12,051 bases of DNA from Synergistaceae bacterium (GTDB lineage Bacteria > Synergistota > Synergistia > Synergistales > Aminobacteriaceae): assembly GCA_009778055.1 (NCBI GenBank), contig WRKN01000063.1:1-12051 (forward strand), read 5' to 3'. Of the stretch, positions 1 to 5,941 are shown piece after piece; positions within the stretch are counted from its first letter, which is position 1; each line of letters starts with the position of its first letter. A model generated the notes under the pieces. The model did not search any database. It had not been told where the DNA came from and was given only the letters and a program-made list of their open reading frames with translations. Made by a program: the position numbers and the translations under genes.

Positions 1-1430
1 AGGAATTGGATATCACGCTCTAAAAACAATTTGTCTGGGTCTTGCCCGCTTAGAATTTCATTTGTGGGTTCACCATTAACAATTTTGTGACCAAGTTCAT
101 ATTTTTCAAGAACATAATCCCTTATATCATCAATTTTCGTTCCGAACGGCGGATTTGTTGTGACAATATCAATGGTTCCTGGAGAAACGCGCGAAATAAA
201 ACTTACTGGTAGTCTATCAAATGGTTCTAACGAATCAAGGTTATGAATGTTACTTTTTCCATCACCTATGATAGCCATATATGACTTTGCTATTCTATAT
301 AACAAAGGGTCGATATCACAACCAAAAATGTACTTACCGGCATATTCTTTTAGTAGAGAATTCAATTTGTCCTTCGAAAACCCTCTTCTGCTATAAAGTT
401 CATCGATTTGCTTTCTAAATTTTTCAATAGCTATGGTTAGAAATCCACCTGAACCACATGCTGGGTCGAGAACAGTTTCACTCTTACTGTATTGTGGGGC
501 AATAACGCCAATAGCAAACCTGACAACCTCTCTGGGTGTAAAAAATTGCCCGCTCTCTCCTTTTAGTGTGGAGGGTAATAACACTTCATACGCATCGCCT
601 AATGCATCAGTATTTGTTTCAGAGTGAAGTAACCCTATGCCTTGAAGTTCTGATACCATATATGCAATCCACTCACTATCATATCCCAAAGGTTCGTCAG
701 CAAATAAAGAACTCAGGTCAGGGTCGTTTAAAAGAGTGTCATACAAATTTTCAATACGGCCTTTAATTGCACCTTTTCCTTCTCGTGTTTTTAATTCATT
801 TGGTGTTGCGCGGAATTCGCATAATTCACTTGGAGACAATTCATCAATTACCTTACAAAACAAGAGTTTTATTATTTCTTTTGCAACATTTTCTTCACGT
901 TTAATAGGGCCTGCGCCATATAATTTAAAGTGTAGACGATGAAACAAGAGTTTCAAAGCTTTTGCAGGTTTTAAATCCTGTTTTTTATATTTACCTATAG
1001 TGTCTTGTGTTTCGCCATACCTCGGCAAAGTAGGAATTTGAATAAATTTGGTGGGGTCAACTGAAATATCTCTGTATAAATAATAAGGCCCATCGCTTGT
1101 TTTTTCATAACCTGCAAACCAGACAGCGTAAGGTGCTGTCGTTGCAGTTACATATGAAAACGCCTGTAAGTCATACTTTTTCTTTGGCGTTTCAATTTCA
1201 ATAATCATATAGATATTTTCTTGACGATGAACATTGTTATTATAGACGACAATGTCAATTTTTTCAGCATTACGGGATGAACCCCTTTGAAGTATTACTT
1301 CAATATCTATGTTTTCTTTGGGATAACCAAGGTCATCAATTAGTGTGTGTTCAAATAACTGACGATATTGTTCTTCGGGGTTGCTTTTTATTTCTTTTCC
1401 TGTTGCATAATCATAAATCCTGTTTTCCAT
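1..1430 (-). CDS. N-6 adenine DNA methyltransferase (HsdM-type) with N-terminal HsdR_N-like domain, partial at window edge
   Basis: The frame is open from an ATG at 1430 to the left edge (476 codons, no stop), so the C-terminus is missing. It should transfer a methyl group from SAM to adenine in a restriction-modification system. Seen: an N-terminal region (about residues 15-130) resembling the HsdR N-terminal domain, with D59 and E78-I-E80; a helical HsdM-like part (about 150-290); GQFFTPR at 294-300; SAM-binding motif I DPACGSGGF at 322-330; and catalytic motif IV NPPF at 426-429. The start is supported by a GGAGG Shine-Dalgarno 8 bases upstream. Codon use and base composition are AT-rich, unlike the lpx/rho genes to the right, suggesting horizontal transfer. 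A specificity subunit would be expected further left, outside the window. The class is certain; whether it is a methylase-only subunit or a single-chain restriction-modification enzyme is not. Confidence 0.9.
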   Translation of the reverse strand, partial: MENRIYDYATGKEIKSNPEEQYRQLFEHTLIDDLGYPKENIDIEVILQRGSSRNAEKIDIVVYNNNVHRQENIYMIIEIETPKKKYDLQAFSYVTATTAPYAVWFAGYEKTSDGPYYLYRDISVDPTKFIQIPTLPRYGETQDTIGKYKKQDLKPAKALKLLFHRLHFKLYGAGPIKREENVAKEIIKLLFCKVIDELSPSELCEFRATPNELKTREGKGAIKGRIENLYDTLLNDPDLSSLFADEPLGYDSEWIAYMVSELQGIGLLHSETNTDALGDAYEVLLPSTLKGESGQFFTPREVVRFAIGVIAPQYSKSETVLDPACGSGGFLTIAIEKFRKQIDELYSRRGFSKDKLNSLLKEYAGKYIFGCDIDPLLYRIAKSYMAIIGDGKSNIHNLDSLEPFDRLPVSFISRVSPGTIDIVTTNPPFGTKIDDIRDYVLEKYELGHKIVNGEPTNEILSGQDPDKLFLERDIQF

Positions 1431-1577
1431 GCAAATTCCTCCGCGCAACCTGTTAAATTTAAAAGACGATGACATTGTTTTAGAATAAACAGGCCATCGG
1501 GCATAATTAGTAAAACGAGTAAAAATGCACCCTCAATCACCGTTTCTTCTTACGCTTTTAGTTTCACCATCACAGTA

Positions 1578-1606
1578 ATTATAACACGATCAGCCAATTA
1601 AGCGAA
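1578..1606 (-). promoter_or_regulatory. Candidate sigma-70-type promoter for the methyltransferase
   Basis: Read on the minus strand there is a perfect TATAAT at 1583-1578 preceded by TGT, giving an extended -10 (TGTTATAAT). A weak -35 (TTCGCT, 1606-1601) lies 17 bases upstream. The predicted start near 1571 gives a leader of about 140 bases before the ATG at 1430. Apart from this, 1431-1625 holds no convincing gene. It contains a short TTAAATTTAA palindrome at 1453-1462, just upstream of the Shine-Dalgarno, whose function is unknown. Confidence 0.55.
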
Positions 1607-1625
1607 TTTTTTTAGGAAGAGAAAA

Positions 1626-1656
1626 TTCTTTTATAGCAATTTGACATAACGTATAC
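1626..1656 (+). repeat. Left terminal inverted repeat of the IS630-type element
   Basis: It begins TTCTTTTATAGCAATTTGA and is the reverse complement of 2633-2663 except at four positions. The outer 19 bases are a perfect match. The mismatches lie in the inner part, where the left copy carries the -35 TTGACA of the transposase promoter and the right copy has TTGATT. The left end is therefore specialised for expression. Confidence 0.85.
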
Positions 1657-1669
1657 TTTGCAGTATATT
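1641..1669 (+). promoter_or_regulatory. Transposase promoter within the left inverted repeat
   Basis: A perfect TTGACA (1641-1646) and TATATT (1664-1669) are separated by 17 bases, an almost ideal sigma-70 promoter. The predicted start is near 1676, leaving a leader of about 28 bases before the ATG at 1704. The -35 lies inside the terminal repeat, so transposase bound to its end would be expected to compete with RNA polymerase; that last point is inference. Confidence 0.7.
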
Positions 1670-1703
1670 GTAAACATCCACAGGGGAAAGGGTGTTGTAC
1701 AAT

Positions 1704-2643
1704 ATGCCGAAGCCATTATCAAATGACTTGCGTAAACGCATTATTGAAGCCAAACTAAGAGGTGATACAGAGGACAAAATAGCCCAAGAAAAAGAAGTAA
1801 ACAAAAGCACAATTACGAAACTGTGGGCACTTTATAGAGAAACTGGAAGCTATGAAGCACGCCCGAACCCGAACGGGAGAAAACCAGCATTATCGGAGCA
1901 ACACTTGGAACAAATAACAAGTAAAATCAACGAACAACCTGATATTACTCTACAAGAACTGATTGATGAACTAAATCTGCCTGTATGTGTTTCTGCACTG
2001 TGCAGAACGATTAATAACAAACTTGGTTTTTGCTATAAAAAAAACGCTGCACGCCATAGAGCAAAACCGCGAGGACGTAAAAGCCAAACGCAACGCTTGG
2101 AAAGCGTCTCAGCCGGAAATGGATATCGATAAATTGGTATTCCTTGATGAAAGTGGTGTAAATACAGGCATGACAAGATTATATGGACGAAGCCTAAGTA
2201 AAGAACGAGTAGTAGACTATATACCCGATATCAGGTTTGAACGTACTTCAATTTTGTCATCGATTAGAGCGAACGGAAATATGGTTCCTCTAGTATTTGA
2301 AGGAGCGCTAAACGGAGAACTTTTTAAGGCATACATATCCCAATGCCTTGCCCCTAGCCTTAATAAGGGTGATATAGTTATTATGGATAACCTAACATCT
2401 CATAAAGTGAAGGGCGCGATTGATCCCATCATCGCAGCCGGAGCGAGCGTTATATATCTGCCACCGTATAGTCCGGACTTGAATCCGATCGAAATGATGT
2501 GGTCAAAAATGAAGGCTTATTTACGCAAAGTCAAAGCCAGGACGAAGGAATTATTGGAAACTGCCATAGCTGAAGCTCTCAGTCGCGTCACTACATCAGA
2601 AATTTTAGCTTGGTTTACCGAAAATGGATACAGTACACATTAA
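1704..2643 (+). CDS. IS630-family transposase, two overlapping frames joined by a frameshift
   Basis: Frame 1 (ATG 1704; an in-frame GTG at 1692 is possible) runs to 2132 and encodes helix-turn-helix DNA-binding regions (KPLSNDLRKRI onward, then a second HTH-like segment to about residue 110). Frame 2 continues to TAA at 2643 and holds the DDE domain: D in FLDESG (codon at 2146), D in IMDNLTSHK (2386) and E in NPIEMMW (2491), with 34 residues between the last two. Joining the frames at the A8 run at 2037-2044, by omitting one A, gives a continuous protein of about 312 residues (..FCYKKTLHAIEQNR..). Its length and motif spacing are normal for the family. The second frame alone has no well-placed ribosome site. 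The split may be programmed slippage, a disabling mutation or a homopolymer sequencing error; the intact catalytic residues favour an active or recently active enzyme. Confidence 0.88.
2037..2044 (+). other. A8 slippery run at the transposase frame junction
   Basis: Eight A follow TAT. In frame 1 the reading is TAT AAA AAA AAC, ending at a stop about 30 codons later. Dropping one A (RNA polymerase slippage, or a +1 ribosomal shift) gives TAT AAA AAA ACG and enters the DDE frame precisely where IS630 family similarity continues. A run of this length is prone to transcriptional slippage. Confidence 0.65.
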
Positions 2644-2663
2644 ATCAAATTGCTATAAAAGAA
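2633..2663 (-). repeat. Right terminal inverted repeat of the IS630-type element
   Basis: This is the reverse-complement partner of 1626-1656 (27/31 identical, outer 19 perfect). It overlaps the last codons and the stop of the transposase gene at 2641-2643, so the coding sequence ends inside the repeat. Confidence 0.85.
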
Positions 2664-2689
2664 CTTTAAGTGCTTTTCTCGACAAGCTG

Positions 2690-2721
2690 AAACGGGGGCG
2701 CAAGCCCCCGTTTCTTTTTTT
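2690..2721 (+). terminator. Strong Rho-independent terminator, plus strand
   Basis: A perfect 10-bp stem (AAACGGGGGC at 2690-2699, GCCCCCGTTT at 2704-2713) with a GCAA (GNRA) tetraloop is followed by C and then T7 (2715-2721). The T tract exists only for plus-strand transcription; read leftward, no U tract follows the stem. It lies 26 bases outside the IS, so it would stop transposase transcripts before they run antisense into lpxB. It probably predates the IS and may be the tail of a lost plus-strand gene. The rest of 2664-2782 holds nothing else recognisable. Confidence 0.85.
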
Positions 2722-2782
2722 GACATATGATGGCGTTAATGGATCAGGAAATTTATCGAAGGGTAAACATCAATCAGGCATT

Positions 2783-3928
2783 TCATCGGTAACCGGCTTG
2801 TTTTTGCGGTAGCATGTCCAGAATTGAGCGTGCCCAGAACGGCGCGGCTTTTGTTGTTCCCATCGCGTTTTGCGCCGCGTCCATGAGGCGGTCGGCTTTC
2901 GCTTTTTTGGCCGGGTCGTCCAGGTAGGCGTGAAGCTCGCGCGTTATGCGCTCCGGGTTGGCGTCGTCTTTTAGAAGTTCCGGGTATATGGGTTCGTCCG
3001 TCAGGTAGTTAGGGATGGAAATATATGGTATGCGGACGAGAAGGCGCGCGAGCAGCCAGGACAGCCCCCTGCCGTTGTATATGACGACCATGAAGCGGCG
3101 GAGCAGCATGGCCTCCACCGAGACCGTACCGCTGACCCCGACTGCCGCCTCCGAGACCGCCATCAGGGCGCATCCATCTCCATCCCACCTCTCGAAGCCG
3201 GCGGCGCGCTCCGCCAGCTCCGCCCGCAATGGCTCGGACAGCCCCGGCGCAACGGAAAACACGGGGATAAATTGCTCGCTTTTCAGAAGTTTCGCCGTTT
3301 CTATCAACTGCGGCAAGTGATTTTTTATGTCGTAGCGGCGGCTTCCGGGCATTAGGGCTATAACGCGTCCGCCGCCATAACGGGCCGCCAGCTCCGGCGG
3401 AGGCGAGTAACCCGCCAGGGGAACAGCCAGCGGGTGCGCCGTCCAGCGCGAATTTACTTCCCGTTTTATCAAAAAGTCGTGCTCAAAGGAAAAGAGCGGG
3501 AAGCAGAGGTCGAAATAATCCCTGAGCAGCTTTGTCCTGCCGCTGCGCCAAGCCCATACCGACGGTGTGGCCAAAAAGACAGTCAGACCTTTATAGCCGG
3601 CCGCGCGAAGTTTTCCGACCAGAGAGAAATGGAAGTCGGGGCTGTCCACGACGACGACCGCGTCCGGGTTACGCGACATGACCTCGCGTACGATACTGTT
3701 TCGTAGTTTAAGCACGCGCGGAATGGCCGGAACAATCTCCGTGAAGCCCATGAGCTTCAGTTCCTCGTAACTCCATACCGCCGCTCCGCCGGCCGTAACG
3801 CCCCTGGGGCCCATCATGCCCCATATTTCCGACGAATCGTTTCTCAGTTCCGTTATCAGGTCGGCGGCGTAGAGATCGCCGCTGACTTCGCCGCAGCTTA
3901 CGAAAAAACTGGGCAGCGTGTTCTTCAT
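2783..3928 (-). CDS. lpxB: Lipid-A-disaccharide synthase
   Basis: LpxB is a peripheral inner-membrane GT-B glycosyltransferase. It condenses lipid X with UDP-2,3-diacylglucosamine to form the tetraacyl disaccharide-1-phosphate of lipid A. The 381 residues match the family length (E. coli about 382). Family signatures seen in order are GEVSGD at 13-18, DSPDF at 95-99, PSVWAWR at 122-128, MPGSRR at 193-198, SGTVSVEAML at 266-275 and SIPNYL at 304-309. The ATG at 3928 lies 10 bases past the lpxI stop, with no clear Shine-Dalgarno (AAAACAAACC precedes it), so translation may depend on coupling to lpxI. It is the last gene of the envelope cluster, and no minus-strand terminator with a U tract was seen downstream. 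Confidence 0.96.
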   Translation of the reverse strand: MKNTLPSFFVSCGEVSGDLYAADLITELRNDSSEIWGMMGPRGVTAGGAAVWSYEELKLMGFTEIVPAIPRVLKLRNSIVREVMSRNPDAVVVVDSPDFHFSLVGKLRAAGYKGLTVFLATPSVWAWRSGRTKLLRDYFDLCFPLFSFEHDFLIKREVNSRWTAHPLAVPLAGYSPPPELAARYGGGRVIALMPGSRRYDIKNHLPQLIETAKLLKSEQFIPVFSVAPGLSEPLRAELAERAAGFERWDGDGCALMAVSEAAVGVSGTVSVEAMLLRRFMVVIYNGRGLSWLLARLLVRIPYISIPNYLTDEPIYPELLKDDANPERITRELHAYLDDPAKKAKADRLMDAAQNAMGTTKAAPFWARSILDMLPQKQAGYR

Positions 3929-3938
3929 GGTTTGTTTT

Positions 3939-4760
3939 TCATTGACACTGGCACGGCAATCCCCATATGGCGATATTTTTGAGCCTCGCCAGATCGAGGG
4001 TTTTTTGCGCTTCCACTATCAGGGTCCGGCGCGCCTCCACGGCGAGGCAGGTCAGGCCGTTTACGGCCATGTTCTCTATTGTGTCCGGCCCCACGGTCGG
4101 TAAGTCGTACCGGAGATCCTGATCCGGGCGCATCATTTTAACGAGAACTCCTTTGGAGACCAGGCTCCCCGCGCGTTTGATCATGGCGTCCGTGCCCTCC
4201 AGGGCCTCGACCGCCACGACAGCGCCGTCGGCCACGACCAGCGCCTGTCCGAAGGAGCAGGGCAGAGTAACTTTCAATACGGCCGCGCCGTACTCGGCGT
4301 CGCGCTCCTCTTTTTCCGTGGGGAGCCTGTGCCCGAGCTGCCCCTCCGAAGCCAGGAACTCCGGCAGTATGTGCCAATAGGGAAGAACCGATATGCCGTT
4401 GCTCTCCATGATGTCCACCACAGCCGCGAGCAGGGAGTGGTCGTCACGAGGGATCCGGGCCAGGTATTTAAGCGTCAGGGGATCGAACAGGGCCGGGAAA
4501 TAGATGAGTTTTTTCGGTACAAACCCTGCCATTATTACGCTCCGTACTCCGTGTTTTCGCATTTCAGCGACGACGCGGCTCAGTTTTGGGTAGCGAAAAC
4601 GTATAAGGGGGTCCGCTATACCGTGAAAGGTATCCGTGTCGCTTCTCATGGTTATGACGAGAGGGGCTTTGCCGCGTTCGGACAAGCGCCTGGCGATCTC
4701 GACAGGCAGCGCCCCTTCACCGGCTATGAGGGCTGTGGCGCCGTCTTGTTCCGCGCGCAC
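3939..4760 (-). CDS. lpxI: UDP-2,3-diacylglucosamine pyrophosphatase LpxI
   Basis: LpxI (formerly DUF1009) hydrolyses UDP-2,3-diacylglucosamine to lipid X and UMP. It replaces the unrelated LpxH of E. coli; the family was first characterised in Caulobacter. Its 273 residues fit the family. Seen: an N-terminal nucleotide-binding-like IAGEGALPVEIAR at 12-24, EALEGTD at 185-191, the highly conserved RPDQDLRYDLPTVG at 211-224, and the C-terminal GLTCLAVEARRTLI (235-248) typical of these proteins. It starts with GTG at 4760, one base after the TGA of the upstream permease gene (4762-4764), and an AAGGTGG ribosome site lies inside that gene's 3' end, so the two are probably translationally coupled. 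Its product is the direct substrate of the next gene, lpxB. Confidence 0.93.
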   Translation of the reverse strand: MRAEQDGATALIAGEGALPVEIARRLSERGKAPLVITMRSDTDTFHGIADPLIRFRYPKLSRVVAEMRKHGVRSVIMAGFVPKKLIYFPALFDPLTLKYLARIPRDDHSLLAAVVDIMESNGISVLPYWHILPEFLASEGQLGHRLPTEKEERDAEYGAAVLKVTLPCSFGQALVVADGAVVAVEALEGTDAMIKRAGSLVSKGVLVKMMRPDQDLRYDLPTVGPDTIENMAVNGLTCLAVEARRTLIVEAQKTLDLARLKNIAIWGLPCQCQ

Positions 4761-4761
4761 T

Positions 4762-5883
4762 TCAGTCCACCTTCCTCGAAAAATAAATCCCTCCGGCCAG
4801 GAAAATGCCGTTGGGAGTCCAGGCCGCGAGCATAGGGGCCATATTACCGCTCTCGCCCAGCGCGCGGCATACTGACATTATCATATAGTAGCCGAACACT
4901 ATAACTACACTGAACCCAAAACCGGCGCTCGACCCCGAGCGTCCCCTGCGAAAGGCCCCGAAACTGGCCCCCAGGACGGCCAGTACCACACATGACCATG
5001 GTACGGCCAGCTTGAGGTGGAATATGACCAGGAGCTGGGAGACCTTGGCCCCCATCGCGCCGGCCTGCCTGGCATAATCCCACAGCTCGCGGGCGCTCAT
5101 GTCGTCCGGTCTTTTTGTGCTGCGCCGGAGCTGCTCCGGCGAGATGTTGAGGGCCAGTTTCTGCCGCTCGAAACGAAACAACAGGCGCGGTTCCCCTTTT
5201 TCCGTCATTTCAAAGACCTGCCCGTCGTCGAGCCACCATTCCCCGTTCAGCCACGTCCCGCCGCGCGCCGACGAGGAGCGCGTCATGCGTCCCCTGTCGA
5301 ATTCATAGAGCATTATGCCCTCCATAGTTCCCGCGTCTACGTCCAGCTTGTCCACATAAACGACGCGCCTCAATTCTCCTCCGCTTTCGTCGCGCATGAA
5401 GACTTTGTCCTGAATGGCGGACGCCTGGTTTTTCAGAATTTCATACCTCATAAGAGTATCCGCGGCCTGCGCGGTGAACGGGACTATGGTTTCGGTGAAC
5501 AGCAGCGCGCCGGCCGCTACGAAAAAAGACGCGGTTATAATCGGACGGAGTACCCTGCGGAATGGTATCCCTAGCGACCTGATGGCAATCAGTTCGCTGT
5601 TTGAGGAGAGGCGCGTCATGCTAAGAAGCGTTGACAACAGGCAGGACATGGGCAGCGTCCACGCTATGACTTCCGGCAGACGGTAAAAGAACAAACGGCA
5701 CACGACGCTCAACGCCACACCGCGCTCTATGACCAGCTTGGCGGCCTCGAACAAAAGGTCTCCCGCCACCAGAATCATGGTGAAGATCATCATGCCGAAC
5801 ACAAAAGGCCCGGCCATTTCCTTAACAATGAAATAATCCAGGATACGCAGACCGGGAAAAGCAGACGAAAACTTTGACCGCAA
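4762..5883 (-). CDS. LptF/LptG family LPS export permease (YjgP/YjgQ)
   Basis: This is a membrane subunit of the LptBFG ABC transporter, which extracts LPS from the inner membrane and pushes it onto the LptC/A/D bridge. The 373 residues show the family layout: three N-terminal membrane segments (about 26-46, 66-88, 112-134), a periplasmic beta-jellyroll region (about 140-280) and three C-terminal segments (about 287-308, 318-338, 347-366). SELIAIRSLGIP (96-107) matches the cytoplasmic coupling-helix region that contacts LptB. Translation starts at TTG 5883, with GGGAG 7 bases upstream; no later start keeps the first membrane segment. Only one LptF/G-type gene is visible, so the partner is elsewhere or the protein pairs with itself. 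LptF versus LptG cannot be decided from sequence alone. Confidence 0.9.
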   Translation of the reverse strand: MRSKFSSAFPGLRILDYFIVKEMAGPFVFGMMIFTMILVAGDLLFEAAKLVIERGVALSVVCRLFFYRLPEVIAWTLPMSCLLSTLLSMTRLSSNSELIAIRSLGIPFRRVLRPIITASFFVAAGALLFTETIVPFTAQAADTLMRYEILKNQASAIQDKVFMRDESGGELRRVVYVDKLDVDAGTMEGIMLYEFDRGRMTRSSSARGGTWLNGEWWLDDGQVFEMTEKGEPRLLFRFERQKLALNISPEQLRRSTKRPDDMSARELWDYARQAGAMGAKVSQLLVIFHLKLAVPWSCVVLAVLGASFGAFRRGRSGSSAGFGFSVVIVFGYYMIMSVCRALGESGNMAPMLAAWTPNGIFLAGGIYFSRKVD

Positions 5884-5890
5884 GGCCTTT

Positions 5891-5922
5891 CTCCCTTCGG
5901 AGCCCTCTCCCTTTGGAGCCCT
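5891..5922 (-). repeat. 16-bp tandem duplication carrying the ribosome binding site of the LPS permease gene
   Basis: Two adjacent 16-bp copies (5891-5906 and 5907-5922) differ at one base. On the minus strand each reads AGGGCTCCRAAGGGAG, so the Shine-Dalgarno GGGAG is present twice, 7 and 23 bases before the TTG start. The duplication fills most of the 58-base gap between the SurA-like gene and the permease gene. Confidence 0.75.
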
Positions 5923-5941
5923 AATGTTTACAGATTGTCAT

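Larger units (their letters stand above)
1626..2663 (+). mobile_element. IS630-family insertion sequence
   Basis: A transposase with the IS630/Tc1-like DD34E triad is bracketed by inverted repeats at 1626-1656 and 2633-2663 that match at 27 of 31 positions. The element is therefore about 1.04 kb, normal for this family. IS630 elements insert at TA and duplicate it. No TA flanks the 31-bp repeats, but a shorter element (1636-2653) would be flanked by TA on both sides (1634-1635 and 2654-2655). Boundaries are therefore uncertain by 10 bases at each end. It lies between the methyltransferase promoter and the 3' side of lpxB, and interrupts no recognisable gene. Confidence 0.88.

Noticed and set aside
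433..942. Three plus-strand frames of 64-68 codons in the AT-rich region
   Set aside because: All are antisense to the methyltransferase, whose motif I and NPPF motif fix the coding strand.
1453..1462. TTAAATTTAA palindrome as a possible operator
   Set aside because: Short, AT-only palindromes are frequent in such AT-rich DNA, and no second copy or regulator gene is visible.
1380..1540. Minus-strand frame of about 50 codons in the methyltransferase leader, beginning GTG ATT GAG
   Set aside because: GTG start without a ribosome site, running out of frame into the methyltransferase; no similarity recognised.
2690..2713. Same hairpin as a leftward terminator for lpxB
   Set aside because: On the minus strand the stem is followed by AGCTTGTC, with no U tract, so intrinsic termination in that direction is unlikely.
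2624..2812. 62-codon plus-strand frame after the transposase
   Set aside because: It starts inside the transposase gene, reads through the terminator hairpin and ends in the lpxB 3' end, so it is not a plausible gene.
5017..5574. 185-codon plus-strand frame
   Set aside because: Antisense shadow of the LPS permease gene, with no recognisable domain and no ribosome site.
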